Below, in pieces: positions 1 to 8,177 of a stretch of DNA of 64,000 nucleotides. Source of the DNA: Sulfuricella sp. (GTDB lineage: Bacteria > Pseudomonadota > Gammaproteobacteria > Burkholderiales > Sulfuricellaceae). Location: the NCBI GenBank assembly GCA_028714315.1, contig JAQTMN010000003.1, positions 1 to 64,000 on the forward strand, read 5' to 3'. Each line of letters begins with the position of its first letter. Positions within the stretch are counted from its first letter, which is position 1. Under the pieces are notes generated by a model. It did no database searches, had not been told where the DNA came from, and worked only from the letters and a program-made list of their open reading frames with translations. Position numbers and translations under genes: made by a program.

Positions 1-9
1 TGCGCTCAT
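1..9 (-). CDS. Start of a divergent gene (partial, first 3 codons)
   Basis: Only the first three codons (ATG AGC GCA, Met-Ser-Ala) lie in the window on the minus strand. They are preceded by a good ribosome binding site (AGGAG, 7 nt upstream of the ATG). The gene diverges from the cysB-like regulator, sharing a roughly 130 bp intergenic region. Divergent neighbours of CysB-type regulators are often sulfur assimilation genes such as sulfite reductase, but the product cannot be read from three codons. Confidence 0.4.
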
Positions 10-141
10 GATGGGTCTCCTATTCAACGGTCGTTATCGCCCGCACCGGGAGGTGCGACAAGGCATGGTGCGATGATATTCCGCTTGCCATATTTCGCAA
101 AAGAATATTAAATTACTTACTTATTTCGTTTGGTTATTAAT

Positions 142-1059
142 ATGAAATTGCAGCAGTTGCGCTACCTGGTGGAAGTGGCGGAGCGCGGGCTCAACGTGAC
201 CGACGCCGCGCAGGCGCTGCACACCTCGCAACCGGGCATCAGCAAGCAGATCGCGCTGATCGAGGCGGAGCTCGGCGTCGAAATCTTCCTGCGCGCGGGC
301 AAGCGTTTTACCGGGGTGACCGAACCGGGCGTGGAAATCATCAAGGTGGCGCGACGCATGCTGCTCGACGCGGGCAACCTGAAACGGGTGGCGCAGCAGT
401 TCGGCGACCAGGCCGCCGGCAGCCTGACCATCGCCACCACCCACACCCAGGCTCGCTACGCCCTGCCCGATGCGATCCGGCAATTCACCGCGCGTTATCC
501 GCACGTGCGCCTCAGCCTGCGTCAGGGCAACCCGACCTGGATCGCGCAGCAGGTGGCGTCGGGCGAGGCGGACATCGCTATCGCCACCGAGGCGATCGAG
601 CTGTTCGACGATCTGGCGATGCTGCCCTGCTACCAGTGGAACCGCTGCATCATCGCGCCGCCGGGGCATCCCATCCTGCGGCGCGAGAAGCCGACCATCG
701 CGGATGTCGCCGCCTATCCCATCGTCACCTACGATTTCGCCTTCACCGGGCGCTCCCGCATCAATGCCGCGTTCGAGGCCGCCGGCGTGGTGCCCAACGT
801 GGTGCTGACGGCGATCGACGCCGACGTGATCAAGACCTATGTGGCGCTCGGGCTGGGCATCGGCATCATCGCCAAGATGGCGTTCGACCCGGCGCAGGAC
901 CGGAATCTGCGCGCGCTCGACGCGGCCCATCTGTTCGAGCCCAGCACCACGCGCATCGGCCTGCGGCGCAATTTCTACCTGCGCGGCTACGTCTACGATT
1001 TCATTGAAATGTTCGCGCCGCATCTCGACCGCGCGACGGTGGACGCGGCGATGAAATGA
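142..1059 (+). CDS. cysB: CysB family LysR-type transcriptional regulator
   Basis: A 305-residue LysR-type regulator. The N-terminus (MKLQQLRYLVEVAERGLNVT) is the characteristic opening of the CysB/Cbl branch, followed by the winged helix-turn-helix (LHTSQPGISKQIALIE, about residues 27-42) and a periplasmic-binding-like effector domain. CysB proteins control sulfate assimilation and bind acetylserine and sulfate-type effectors in the cytoplasm; that role is inferred from the family. The track extends to a TTG at 130, but the ATG at 142 matches the family start. It is divergent from the gene at the left edge, consistent with autoregulation plus control of that neighbour. Cbl cannot be excluded. 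Confidence 0.88.
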   Translation: MKLQQLRYLVEVAERGLNVTDAAQALHTSQPGISKQIALIEAELGVEIFLRAGKRFTGVTEPGVEIIKVARRMLLDAGNLKRVAQQFGDQAAGSLTIATTHTQARYALPDAIRQFTARYPHVRLSLRQGNPTWIAQQVASGEADIAIATEAIELFDDLAMLPCYQWNRCIIAPPGHPILRREKPTIADVAAYPIVTYDFAFTGRSRINAAFEAAGVVPNVVLTAIDADVIKTYVALGLGIGIIAKMAFDPAQDRNLRALDAAHLFEPSTTRIGLRRNFYLRGYVYDFIEMFAPHLDRATVDAAMK

Positions 1060-1090
1060 GCCTAGGGAAACGCCGATCAAGTCTTTTTCG

Positions 1091-1162
1091 TCGTTCCCGC
1101 GAAGGCGGGAACCCAGTCAAATCAGAATCCTGGATCCCCGCCTCCGCCGGGGGGGACGACTA
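1091..1162. repeat. Dispersed inverted repeat (family K)
   Basis: The 108 bp between the cysB-like gene and the convergent membrane protein gene is mostly a GC-rich repeat. It has a hairpin (GTTCCCGCGAAGGCGGGAAC), a spacer, and a second hairpin (CCCCGCCTCCGCCGGGG). Its arrangement is typical of small non-autonomous intergenic repeats in beta- and gammaproteobacteria. It could also act as a bidirectional terminator. Confidence 0.7.
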
Positions 1163-1167
1163 TTCAG

Positions 1168-1833
1168 CTATTTATGCCGGATATAGCGCAGGTCGTCGAA
1201 GGTGCCGACCCACTGCGGACGGTAAACCACCATCATGGTCAGCGCCATGCCGGTGGTGACCGCTTCCGACCAAGCCATCAGGATGAAGTAGGGCAGGTAG
1301 TCGTGGTAGAGATAGGCCGCCAGGTAGACGCCGGACAGATGCAGCACCAGCGTCGCGCCCATCCCGGCGACGAGCATGGCCAGGGCGCCGCCAAGAAAGG
1401 CGCTGAGGAAGGTGTAGATGAAGAAGTTGTTGGGCAGTTTGTGGTCTGCCAGCCAGTAAATGCCGTAGCTGATCGCCACCGGGAAAACGTCCATGCACAG
1501 GGCGTTCCAGCCGAATCCCTGCCAGCCGCTCATGCCCGCCAGGGTAACGGCGGCAAGGACGATAACGAGGCCGATGACGGCCAATTGCGGCCCGAACATC
1601 AGCGTCATCGCGGTGGCGCCGAGCAGGTGGAAGTTCAGCCCTGGCTTGATGCCGGTCTTGATGCTCCACAGCGCCATCAGGGCGACGCACGCGCCGAGCC
1701 AGATGTTGAGCTGGCTGGCATCCTTGAGCCGGTGCCAGGGCGCGCTCCGAACCGCCCAGACCAAGGCCAGCGCGAACAAGGCCCATCCCGGCCAGAGCCA
1801 GTCGAAGGGCAGGAGGTTGTCGGGGAAATTCAT
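1168..1833 (-). CDS. CbiM-like energy-coupling factor permease (predicted membrane protein)
   Basis: A 221-residue integral membrane protein with about six hydrophobic segments. It carries a histidine/asparagine element (GIKPGLNFHLLGATAMTLMF, about residues 61-80) resembling the metal-binding region of CbiM/ECF S-component permeases, so it is placed in the COG3235-like group of CbiM relatives. The family is associated with cobalt or nickel uptake, although this branch is poorly characterised and no CbiN, CbiQ or CbiO partner is adjacent. It is divergent from the HAD hydrolase gene (77 bp gap). The BtuCD-type transporter 0.8 kb away hints at a shared cobalt/cobalamin theme, which is inference. 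Confidence 0.7.
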   Translation of the reverse strand: MNFPDNLLPFDWLWPGWALFALALVWAVRSAPWHRLKDASQLNIWLGACVALMALWSIKTGIKPGLNFHLLGATAMTLMFGPQLAVIGLVIVLAAVTLAGMSGWQGFGWNALCMDVFPVAISYGIYWLADHKLPNNFFIYTFLSAFLGGALAMLVAGMGATLVLHLSGVYLAAYLYHDYLPYFILMAWSEAVTTGMALTMMVVYRPQWVGTFDDLRYIRHK

Positions 1834-1910
1834 GGCGGGGGTGTATCTGGAATGGCCTCTTTTTATTTTACGATATACTTCACCATTATTTTTAGAGGCG
1901 GAGCCAAATT

Positions 1911-2573
1911 TTGAAGCTAGTGCTATTCGACCTGGACAACACGCTGCTGGCCGGCGACAGCGATTTCGAGTGGGCCCAGTTCCTGATCGAGCGCGGCGTG
2001 CTCGACCGCGAAGTGTACGAGGCGCGCAACCAGGAATTTTACGACCAGTACAAGGCCGGCACGCTGGATATCCACGAGTTTCTGGATTTCCAGCTCAAGC
2101 CGCTGGCACGCCATTCGCGTGCGCAGCTGGACGCCTGGCACCACCAGTTCATGCGCGAGAAAATCCTGCCGATCGTCAATCCCAAGGCACGTGAGCTGGT
2201 CAAGTCCAGCCTCGAATCGGCCGACCTGGTGGCGATCGTCACCGCCACCAACAGCTTCGTCACCGCGCCGATCGCTCGCGAATTCGGCGTCGCCCACCTG
2301 ATCGCCACCGACCCGGCACAAAACGGCGGCGAATTCACCGGCCTGGTCGCCGGCACGCCCTGCTTCCGCGAAGGCAAGATCGCCCGGCTCGACGACTGGC
2401 TGGCCGGGCGCGGATTAAGCTGGGGAAGCGTCAGGGAAAGCTGGTTCTACAGCGATTCCCTCAACGACCTGCCGCTGCTCGCCCGCGTCAGCCGGCCGGT
2501 GGCGGTCGATCCCGACCCGACCCTGAAGGCGCATGCCGAGAAGAGCGGCTGGCCGGTGATCAGCCTGCGCTGA
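1911..2573 (+). CDS. HAD-IB family hydrolase (SerB-like phosphatase)
   Basis: A 220-residue haloacid dehalogenase-superfamily phosphatase of subclass IB. Motif I is FDLDNTLL (nucleophile Asp7, general acid Asp9), motif II the VTAT segment, motif III the Lys of REGKIARL, and motif IV FYSDSLNDLPLL. The size and the SerB-like arrangement fit small-molecule phosphomonoesterases related to phosphoserine phosphatase; the true substrate is unknown. The start is a TTG at 1911, chosen because the protein begins exactly at the conserved KLVLFDLDNT strand. It lies directly upstream of the BtuC-like gene with a 4 nt gap, so co-transcription is likely. Confidence 0.88.
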   Translation: MKLVLFDLDNTLLAGDSDFEWAQFLIERGVLDREVYEARNQEFYDQYKAGTLDIHEFLDFQLKPLARHSRAQLDAWHHQFMREKILPIVNPKARELVKSSLESADLVAIVTATNSFVTAPIAREFGVAHLIATDPAQNGGEFTGLVAGTPCFREGKIARLDDWLAGRGLSWGSVRESWFYSDSLNDLPLLARVSRPVAVDPDPTLKAHAEKSGWPVISLR

Positions 2574-2577
2574 TCGA

Positions 2578-3561
2578 ATGGCGACCCAACGCCATGTGCG
2601 AATGAATTCGCACCTACCGTGGCTCGCGGTCGTCATTGCCCTTTGTTCCTTATTGGCCGGCGTCGCCCTTGGCAGCGTCGATCTGCCTTTCGCCACGGTA
2701 TTGCGCGCGCTGACCGGCCACGAAGCCGGGCTGACGGCGGACATCGTGTGGCAGCTGCGGCTGCCGCGCGCGCTCGCCGCCTTTGCCTGCGGCGGCTTGC
2801 TGGCGCTGGCCGGTGCGCTGCTTCAGGCGCTGCTGCGCAATCCCCTGGCCGATCCTTACATTTTGGGCATTTCCGGCGGCTCCGCCGTGGCGGCGCTGGC
2901 GGCGATGCTGTTGGGCCTGGCCGCCGCGGCGGTCAATCTCGCCGCGCTCGGCGGGGCGCTGGGCGCGGTCGGGCTGGTGTTCGTCCTGGGGTTTGGCCGT
3001 GGCGGCAACATGGTGCGTCTGCTGCTTACCGGCGTGGTGCTGTCGGCCGGATTCGGCGCGCTGATCAGCCTGCTGCTCACCCTGGCGCCGGGGGGCGAAG
3101 TGCGCGGCATGCTGTTCTGGCTGATGGGCGACCTGTCGCAGGCGCAGGCACCGGGGCCGGCCTGGGCCATCCTGCTGGCGGCGCTGGCGCTGGCCTGGTG
3201 GCAGGCGGGCAGCCTGGACATCCTCGGCCTGGGCGAGATCAAGGCGAAGTCCCTTGGCGTGGCGGTGCGGCCGTTGCAGTTCGGCATCTACTTCACCGCT
3301 TCCGCCGCCACCGCGGCGGTGGTGGTCGAGGCCGGCGCGATTGGCTTCGTCGGCCTGATCGTGCCGCATTTCGTCCGCCTGCTCGGGGTCGCCGGCCATC
3401 GCCGCCTGCTGCCGCTCGCCGTGCTGGCCGGCGGCAGCTTCCTCACCCTGGCCGACACCCTGGCGCGCACCGTGGCCGCGCCGCAGCAGCTGCCGGTCGG
3501 CGTGCTCACGGCGTTGCTCGGCGTGCCGTTGCTGTTGTTCTTGCTGACGCGGAAAGTTTGA
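2578..3561 (+). CDS. FecCD/BtuC-type ABC transporter permease
   Basis: A 327-residue permease of the BtuC/FecCD family, with about ten transmembrane helices and the conserved coupling region ALLQALLRNPLADPYILGIS. It would form the membrane channel of an importer for cobalamin, heme or ferric siderophore. The ATPase follows at once (3563), but no periplasmic binding protein or TonB receptor is in the window. The first 13 codons include a copy of the palindrome gtgcgaatgaattcgcac, whose internal ATG (2602) gives an alternative start at MNSHLPWLAVV. Either start leaves the membrane domain intact. Cobalamin as substrate is inference from the nearby CbiM-like gene. Confidence 0.85.
   Translation: MATQRHVRMNSHLPWLAVVIALCSLLAGVALGSVDLPFATVLRALTGHEAGLTADIVWQLRLPRALAAFACGGLLALAGALLQALLRNPLADPYILGISGGSAVAALAAMLLGLAAAAVNLAALGGALGAVGLVFVLGFGRGGNMVRLLLTGVVLSAGFGALISLLLTLAPGGEVRGMLFWLMGDLSQAQAPGPAWAILLAALALAWWQAGSLDILGLGEIKAKSLGVAVRPLQFGIYFTASAATAAVVVEAGAIGFVGLIVPHFVRLLGVAGHRRLLPLAVLAGGSFLTLADTLARTVAAPQQLPVGVLTALLGVPLLLFLLTRKV
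2596..2617. repeat. Palindromic repeat family F, inside the btuC-like 5' end
   Basis: One of five copies in the window of a palindrome with core gtgcgaatgaattcgcac followed by ctac. This copy lies within the first 14 codons of the BtuC-like ORF and supplies a possible internal start codon. Confidence 0.8.
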
Positions 3562-3562
3562 T

Positions 3563-4324
3563 ATGGCTCTGAGCGCCGACCGCCTCAACCTGTCCGTTCC
3601 CGGCAAAACCTTGTGCCGCGATTTGACGCTGACGGTTCAGCCGGGCGAATGCTGGGGCATTCTCGGGCGCAACGGCAGCGGCAAGACCACCCTGCTTCAC
3701 GCCCTTGCCGGGTTGAGTTCGCCCGACAGCGGCGCGGTCAGCTGGGCCGGCCGGCCGCTGGCGGACTATCCCCGGCGCGAGCTGGCGCGGCGGATCGGCG
3801 TGCTGCCGCAGGACGAAGGGCATGAATTTTTTGGCACAGTGCGGGAATACGCGCTGCTCGGGCGTTATCCCCACAGCTCCGGTTTTGCGCTTGGCGCGGA
3901 AGACGAGGAAGCTGCGCTGGCGGCGCTGCACCAGGTCGGCATGGCCGGTCTGGCGGGACGCGCGCTGAATACCCTGTCCGGCGGCGAGCGCCAGCGGGTG
4001 CGCATCGCCATGCTGCTGGCCCAGGCGCCGCAGCTTTACTGTCTGGACGAACCCTTGCAGCATCTCGACCTCGGCCATCAGGCGGAAGCGTTGAACCTGC
4101 TGCGCGAGCTCGCCGCGAAGCAGGGAAAAGCGGTGCTGATGGTACTGCACGAAACCCTGTGGGCCGGGCGTTACTGCGACCGCATCCTGTTGTTGTATGA
4201 TGGAGGAAAGATCCTGGCCGGGCCGAGTGCGGAGCTGATGACGTTAAAAAACCTGGAGGAACTCTATCAGTGCCCATTACAGAAAATAGATACCGCTACC
4301 GGCGGCTTTTTTTTGCCGGCGTGA
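3563..4324 (+). CDS. BtuD/FecE-type ABC transporter ATP-binding protein
   Basis: A 253-residue ABC ATPase, partner of the preceding permease. Walker A is GRNGSGKT (residues 35-42), the signature is LSGGERQRV, Walker B is LYCLDEP, and the switch histidine lies in VLHE. It begins 1 nt after the permease stop, which supports translational coupling. The family energises uptake of cobalamin, heme or iron chelates. The 3' end overlaps the following metallo-beta-lactamase gene by 55 bp in another frame. Confidence 0.88.
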   Translation: MALSADRLNLSVPGKTLCRDLTLTVQPGECWGILGRNGSGKTTLLHALAGLSSPDSGAVSWAGRPLADYPRRELARRIGVLPQDEGHEFFGTVREYALLGRYPHSSGFALGAEDEEAALAALHQVGMAGLAGRALNTLSGGERQRVRIAMLLAQAPQLYCLDEPLQHLDLGHQAEALNLLRELAAKQGKAVLMVLHETLWAGRYCDRILLLYDGGKILAGPSAELMTLKNLEELYQCPLQKIDTATGGFFLPA

Positions 4325-5340
4325 CGCTCGCGCTGTCCGGGCTCCTGACGGTATCGGCGTGGGCGGACCGCCTGCCGGCGCAGGCAGTGGACACTTCCGA
4401 AACGCCCGACATCGCCGTCCGCGCGTCCGATCCCGACAGCAAGCCGCTGCCCTATTACAGCCTGGCCCCGGATATATATTTCCTGTACGGCAATATTGCC
4501 GAGGTGGACCGCAGGAACCGCGGCTTCAACGGCAATGCAGGCTTCGTGGTGACCCGCGAGGGAGTGGTGGTGATCGACAGCCTGGGCACACCCAAGCTGG
4601 GGCGGCGGTTGATCGCCACGGTGCGCAAGGTGACGGACAAGCCGATCCGGTACCTGATCCTTACCCACAACCATCCCGATCATTCCTACGGGGCGGCGGC
4701 ATTTCGCCGGCTGCCCGGCATCACGATCGTGGGACACGCGGGCACGCTGGAGTATCTCGATTCGCCCAATCTGCCGGCGTCGGTCGCCTTTCGCCGTCGC
4801 ACCCTCACCCAGGACATGAAGGGTTTCAAGGGGGTGGAGCCGGATATCCTGGTCGGCGGGGAAATCCATGGCCATTACGATTTCACTTTGGGCGGCAAAA
4901 CCTTCGCCGTGTATAATGCCGACCACCACCATTCGTTCGGCGATCTCGTGATTTATCAGGTGGAAGACCGCGTGCTGTGGATTTCCGACCTGGCGTTCAA
5001 CAATCGCGCCACGTTCATGGGCGACGGCCATTCCGGCGCCGCCCTGGAAACGATGGACTGGCTGCGGAAGACCTTTCCGGATGCCCGGCTGATGATTCCC
5101 GGCCACGGCAGCGCCCAGACGCCGCCGTTTCCGATGGTGGAAAGAACCTACAGCTACATCAAGCGGTTGCGCGACGAAATGCGCAATGCCGTGGAGGCGG
5201 GGCAGGACCTCGAAAGCGCGGTGCGCCAGTCCGATTTTCCGGATTGGCACGGAACCCCGCTCTATCATGAGAACCATAAAAAGAATGCCAATTTCGTTTA
5301 CCGTGAAATGGAACAGGAAATTTACTTCGGCGGCAACTAG
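4270..5340 (+). CDS. Exported metallo-beta-lactamase-fold hydrolase
   Basis: A 356-residue protein with an N-terminal signal peptide (basic RYRYRR, hydrophobic core, SAWA cleavage region near residue 32) and a metallo-beta-lactamase domain. Zinc ligands are visible in THNHPDHSYG, in the NADHHHSFGD element and in IPGHGSA. The fold suits a periplasmic zinc hydrolase; subgroups of this kind include quinoprotein-relay hydrolases, but no PQQ enzyme is nearby and the substrate is not predictable. The GTG start at 4270 overlaps the ABC ATPase gene, suggesting it belongs to the same transcript. Confidence 0.8.
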   Translation: MPITENRYRYRRLFFAGVTLALSGLLTVSAWADRLPAQAVDTSETPDIAVRASDPDSKPLPYYSLAPDIYFLYGNIAEVDRRNRGFNGNAGFVVTREGVVVIDSLGTPKLGRRLIATVRKVTDKPIRYLILTHNHPDHSYGAAAFRRLPGITIVGHAGTLEYLDSPNLPASVAFRRRTLTQDMKGFKGVEPDILVGGEIHGHYDFTLGGKTFAVYNADHHHSFGDLVIYQVEDRVLWISDLAFNNRATFMGDGHSGAALETMDWLRKTFPDARLMIPGHGSAQTPPFPMVERTYSYIKRLRDEMRNAVEAGQDLESAVRQSDFPDWHGTPLYHENHKKNANFVYREMEQEIYFGGN

Positions 5341-5394
5341 TGCCAATTCGCTCCTTGCCGCGCCCATCCGCTTCTCCCCCGATGTTCAAACAGC

Positions 5395-6738
5395 ATGATC
5401 CGTAAATTCATACGCAGCGTTTTTAAAAAATCGTCCAGGCAGGACGGCAGCCCGCGCGTTTTCCGCCTGAAATCGCACGGCATCACCGCCGACCACCTCA
5501 CGCCGTGCGCGCTCAAGGTGGCGACCACCTTGCAGCAGGCCGGTTTCAAGGCATTCGTCGTTGGCGGTGCGGTGCGCGACCTGCTGCTCGGCCGGGAGCC
5601 GAAGGACTTCGACGTGGCCACCGACGCCGAGCCGGAAGAGGTGCGCAACCTGTTTCGTCGCTCGCGCATCATCGGCCGGCGCTTTCGCATCGTCCACGTG
5701 ATGTGCGGGGCGGAAACCATCGAGGTGTCCACCTTCCGCGCGGCGGCCGCCGACAACAGCGAGGAGGGCCGCCACACCGACGACAGCGGGCGGGTGCTGC
5801 GCGACAACGTGTTCGGCCCCCAGGTGGAAGACGCCAAGCGCCGCGACTTCACCATCAACGCGCTGTACTACGACCCGGTCAGTCAGGAAATCTGGGATTA
5901 CCACGACGGCGTGGCCGACCTCAAGGCCGGCGTGATGCGGGTGATCGGCGACCCGGCCCGGCGCTACCGCGAAGACCCGGTGCGCATGCTGCGCGCGGTG
6001 CGCCTCGCCGCCAAGCTGGGCTTGAAGCTGGACGACGCGGCGAAAAAACCTATACGCGAACTGGCGCCGCTGCTGGGGCAGGTGCCGGCGGCGCGGCTGT
6101 TCGACGAAATGATCAAGCTGCTGTTCTCCGGCCACGCCGTGCAGAGCGTTTTGCAGTTGCGCCGCGAGGGGCTGCACCACGGCCTGCTGCCGATGCTCGA
6201 CGTGATCCTGGAGCAGCCGCTGGGCGAGCGCTTCATCATGCTGGCGCTGGAAAAGACCGACCAGCGCATCGAGGAGGACAAGCCGGTTTCACCCGCCTTC
6301 CTGTTTGCTGCGCTGCTCTGGCACGAAGTGCTGGCCGCCTGGCAGCAGATTCAGGACGGCGGCGAGAAGCCGGCGCCGGCGCTGCACCTGGCGATGGACC
6401 AGATCTTGTCGGCGCAGCAGGAAAAGCTCGCGATTCCGCACCGCTACGATGCGGTGATGAAGGAAATCTGGACGATGCAGCCGCGCTTCTGGCAGCGCGG
6501 CGGCCAGCGCCCGTTCCGCCTGCTCGAACACCCGCGCTTCCGCGCCGCCTTCGATTTTCTGATGATGCGCTGCGAAAGCGGCGAAGTGGAGGCCGAAGTC
6601 GGCCGCTGGTGGGAGGCTTTCCAGGACGCCGGCGAATCGGAGCGCGGCCGCATGCTGATCAAGGACGAGGCCGCGCCGAAGAAACGGCGCCGGCGCAAAC
6701 CCAAGGCGGCTGCGGCGGCAGTTGCGGCGCCGGATTGA
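5395..6738 (+). CDS. pcnB: Poly(A) polymerase I
   Basis: A 447-residue class II CCA-adding/poly(A) polymerase family protein. The nucleotidyltransferase head has FVVGGAVRDLLLG and the catalytic DFDVATD motif; the RNA-binding YREDPVRMLRAVRLAAKLG segment follows. The C-terminus is the strongly basic KKRRRRKPK tail typical of PcnB rather than of CCA transferases. It would polyadenylate RNA 3' ends and promote decay. The next gene is folK, a neighbour order common in proteobacteria, here separated by a 170 bp repeat. Confidence 0.93.
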   Translation: MIRKFIRSVFKKSSRQDGSPRVFRLKSHGITADHLTPCALKVATTLQQAGFKAFVVGGAVRDLLLGREPKDFDVATDAEPEEVRNLFRRSRIIGRRFRIVHVMCGAETIEVSTFRAAAADNSEEGRHTDDSGRVLRDNVFGPQVEDAKRRDFTINALYYDPVSQEIWDYHDGVADLKAGVMRVIGDPARRYREDPVRMLRAVRLAAKLGLKLDDAAKKPIRELAPLLGQVPAARLFDEMIKLLFSGHAVQSVLQLRREGLHHGLLPMLDVILEQPLGERFIMLALEKTDQRIEEDKPVSPAFLFAALLWHEVLAAWQQIQDGGEKPAPALHLAMDQILSAQQEKLAIPHRYDAVMKEIWTMQPRFWQRGGQRPFRLLEHPRFRAAFDFLMMRCESGEVEAEVGRWWEAFQDAGESERGRMLIKDEAAPKKRRRRKPKAAAAAVAAPD

Positions 6739-6764
6739 AAAGCCATACATAGAGTTTACAGATT

Positions 6765-6891
6765 TAACCGCCGATAAACGCGGATGAACGCAGATGATTC
6801 AAATTCTTACGGATGCAAGCTGGCCCGCTTCGCAAGCAGCCTGAGACACCTGGATAGCGCCATGAAATATCGGCGTTCATCGGCGGCAAAT
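6765..6891. repeat. Imperfect inverted repeat between pcnB and folK
   Basis: The pcnB-folK gap contains AACCGCCGATAAACGCGGAT at the left and GCGTTCATCGGCGG at the right, forming inverted arms about 127 bp apart end to end. A related arm (aaccgcagataaacgcag) occurs near 57315. No gene was seen in the gap. Confidence 0.65.
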
Positions 6892-6910
6892 AGATTTTTT
6901 AGGTTGATCC

Positions 6911-7411
6911 ATGTTGCAGCAAACACATTTCAAACGCGCCTTTATCGGCCTGGGCAGCAATCTGGCCGATCCCGACGCGCAGATCCATAAAGCCTTCGCC
7001 GAACTCGGCAAGCTGCCGCGCACCCGCCTGCTGGCGCAGTCTTCGCTGTACCGCAGCGCACCGGTGGGCTACGCCGACCAGCCCGACTTCATCAATGCGG
7101 TGGCCGAGATCGAAACCGGCCTCGAACCCCATCAGCTGCTGGAGGTTCTGCTCGACATGGAGCATCGCCACGGCCGCGTGCGCGAATTCCGCAACGCGCC
7201 GCGCATCCTCGATCTGGATATTCTGCTCTACAACGACCTGGCCTGCCACGAGCATGGGCTGACCCTGCCGCACCCGCGCATGCACGAGCGCGCCTTCGTC
7301 CTCCAGCCGCTGCACGAGATCGCGCCGCAGTGCGTCATCGGCGGGCATGGACCGGTAGCGGATTGTCTGGAAAAATGCGCCGGCCAGCGGGTGGAACGGA
7401 TATGTGTTTGA
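6911..7411 (+). CDS. folK: 2-amino-4-hydroxy-6-hydroxymethyldihydropteridine pyrophosphokinase
   Basis: A 166-residue HPPK. Family motifs are present: GLGSNLADP near the N-terminus, the ATP/Mg-binding RILDLDILLYND, and HPRMHERAFVL. It transfers pyrophosphate from ATP to 6-hydroxymethyl-dihydropterin in cytosolic folate synthesis. Length is normal for the family. It lies between pcnB and the deoxynucleoside kinase/panB genes, a gene order common in betaproteobacteria. Confidence 0.95.
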   Translation: MLQQTHFKRAFIGLGSNLADPDAQIHKAFAELGKLPRTRLLAQSSLYRSAPVGYADQPDFINAVAEIETGLEPHQLLEVLLDMEHRHGRVREFRNAPRILDLDILLYNDLACHEHGLTLPHPRMHERAFVLQPLHEIAPQCVIGGHGPVADCLEKCAGQRVERICV

Positions 7412-7430
7412 AAAACGCAGCCGAAACCGC

Positions 7431-7504
7431 AGGGTGCAATAACCAACGGGCATTGCGCCGGGTGCGCGCGTTCGGTGCAATGCGCTACGCTTATTGCACC
7501 CTAC
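7431..7504. repeat. Inverted repeat family H between folK and the kinase gene
   Basis: An intergenic palindrome with arms reading AGGGTGCAATAA and TTATTGCACCCT. Related copies lie near 16856 and, partially, near 19270. The track start of the next ORF (7494) falls inside this repeat, one reason to prefer the start at 7530. Confidence 0.75.
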
Positions 7505-7529
7505 GATATTCTTCATTGCTTGGCTTGGG

Positions 7530-8174
7530 ATGAGCAAGCTCGACAAATATCGCTATATCGCCATCGAAGGGCCGATCGGCGCGGGCAAGACCAGCCTGGC
7601 GAAGCTGTTGTCGGAACGGCTCCAGGCCGGGCTGATGCTGGAGGATGCCGGCGCCAATCCATTTCTGCCGCTGTTTTATCAGGACGCGGCACGCTATGCC
7701 TTGCCGACCCAGCTGTTTTTCCTGTTTCAGCGCGCCGACCAGGTGCAGGACCTGAAGCAGCTGGAATTGTTCGGCCGCACCACGGTCAGCGATTTCCTGC
7801 TCGACAAGGACAGCCTGTTCGCCCAGCTCAACCTGGGCGACGAGGAATACCGCCTGTACCAGCAGATCTACGCCCACCTGCGACCGCAAACGCCGGTTCC
7901 CGATCTGGTGATCTATTTGCAGGCGCCGGTCGAGGCGCTGGTCGAGCGCGTCCGCCGCCGCGGCATCGGCTACGAAATGCCGATCACGTCGGATTACCTG
8001 GAGCGCCTGGCGGAAAGTTACAGCCGTTATTTCTATAATTACGACGCATCGCCGCTGTTGATCGTCAATAGCGAGAATCTTAATTTCGTCGATCAGCCGG
8101 CGGATTTCGAGCTGCTGCTGGAACGGATCGGCCAGATGCGAGGCGGCCGCGAGTTTTTCAACCGGGCGGGATAA
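7530..8174 (+). CDS. Deoxynucleoside kinase (dGK/dAK-like)
   Basis: A 214-residue P-loop kinase of the deoxynucleoside kinase family. It begins MSKLDKYRYIAIEGPIGAGK with the Walker A motif GPIGAGKTS, has an internal TTVSDFLLDKD segment at the position of the family acid/Arg motif, and the ERVRRRGIGYE lid. It would phosphorylate purine deoxynucleosides for salvage. In proteobacteria this gene commonly sits between folK and panB, as here. The ATG at 7530 is chosen over the track start at 7494, which would translate repeat DNA. Confidence 0.87.
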   Translation: MSKLDKYRYIAIEGPIGAGKTSLAKLLSERLQAGLMLEDAGANPFLPLFYQDAARYALPTQLFFLFQRADQVQDLKQLELFGRTTVSDFLLDKDSLFAQLNLGDEEYRLYQQIYAHLRPQTPVPDLVIYLQAPVEALVERVRRRGIGYEMPITSDYLERLAESYSRYFYNYDASPLLIVNSENLNFVDQPADFELLLERIGQMRGGREFFNRAG

Positions 8175-8177
8175 ATC

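Noticed and set aside
1834-1910. Cobalamin riboswitch upstream of the CbiM-like or BtuC-like genes
   Set aside because: The divergent gap is only 77 bp and no cobalamin-element core was seen.
7494-7529. N-terminal extension of the deoxynucleoside kinase
   Set aside because: These codons come from repeat family H; the conserved protein begins at MSKLDKYRYIA.
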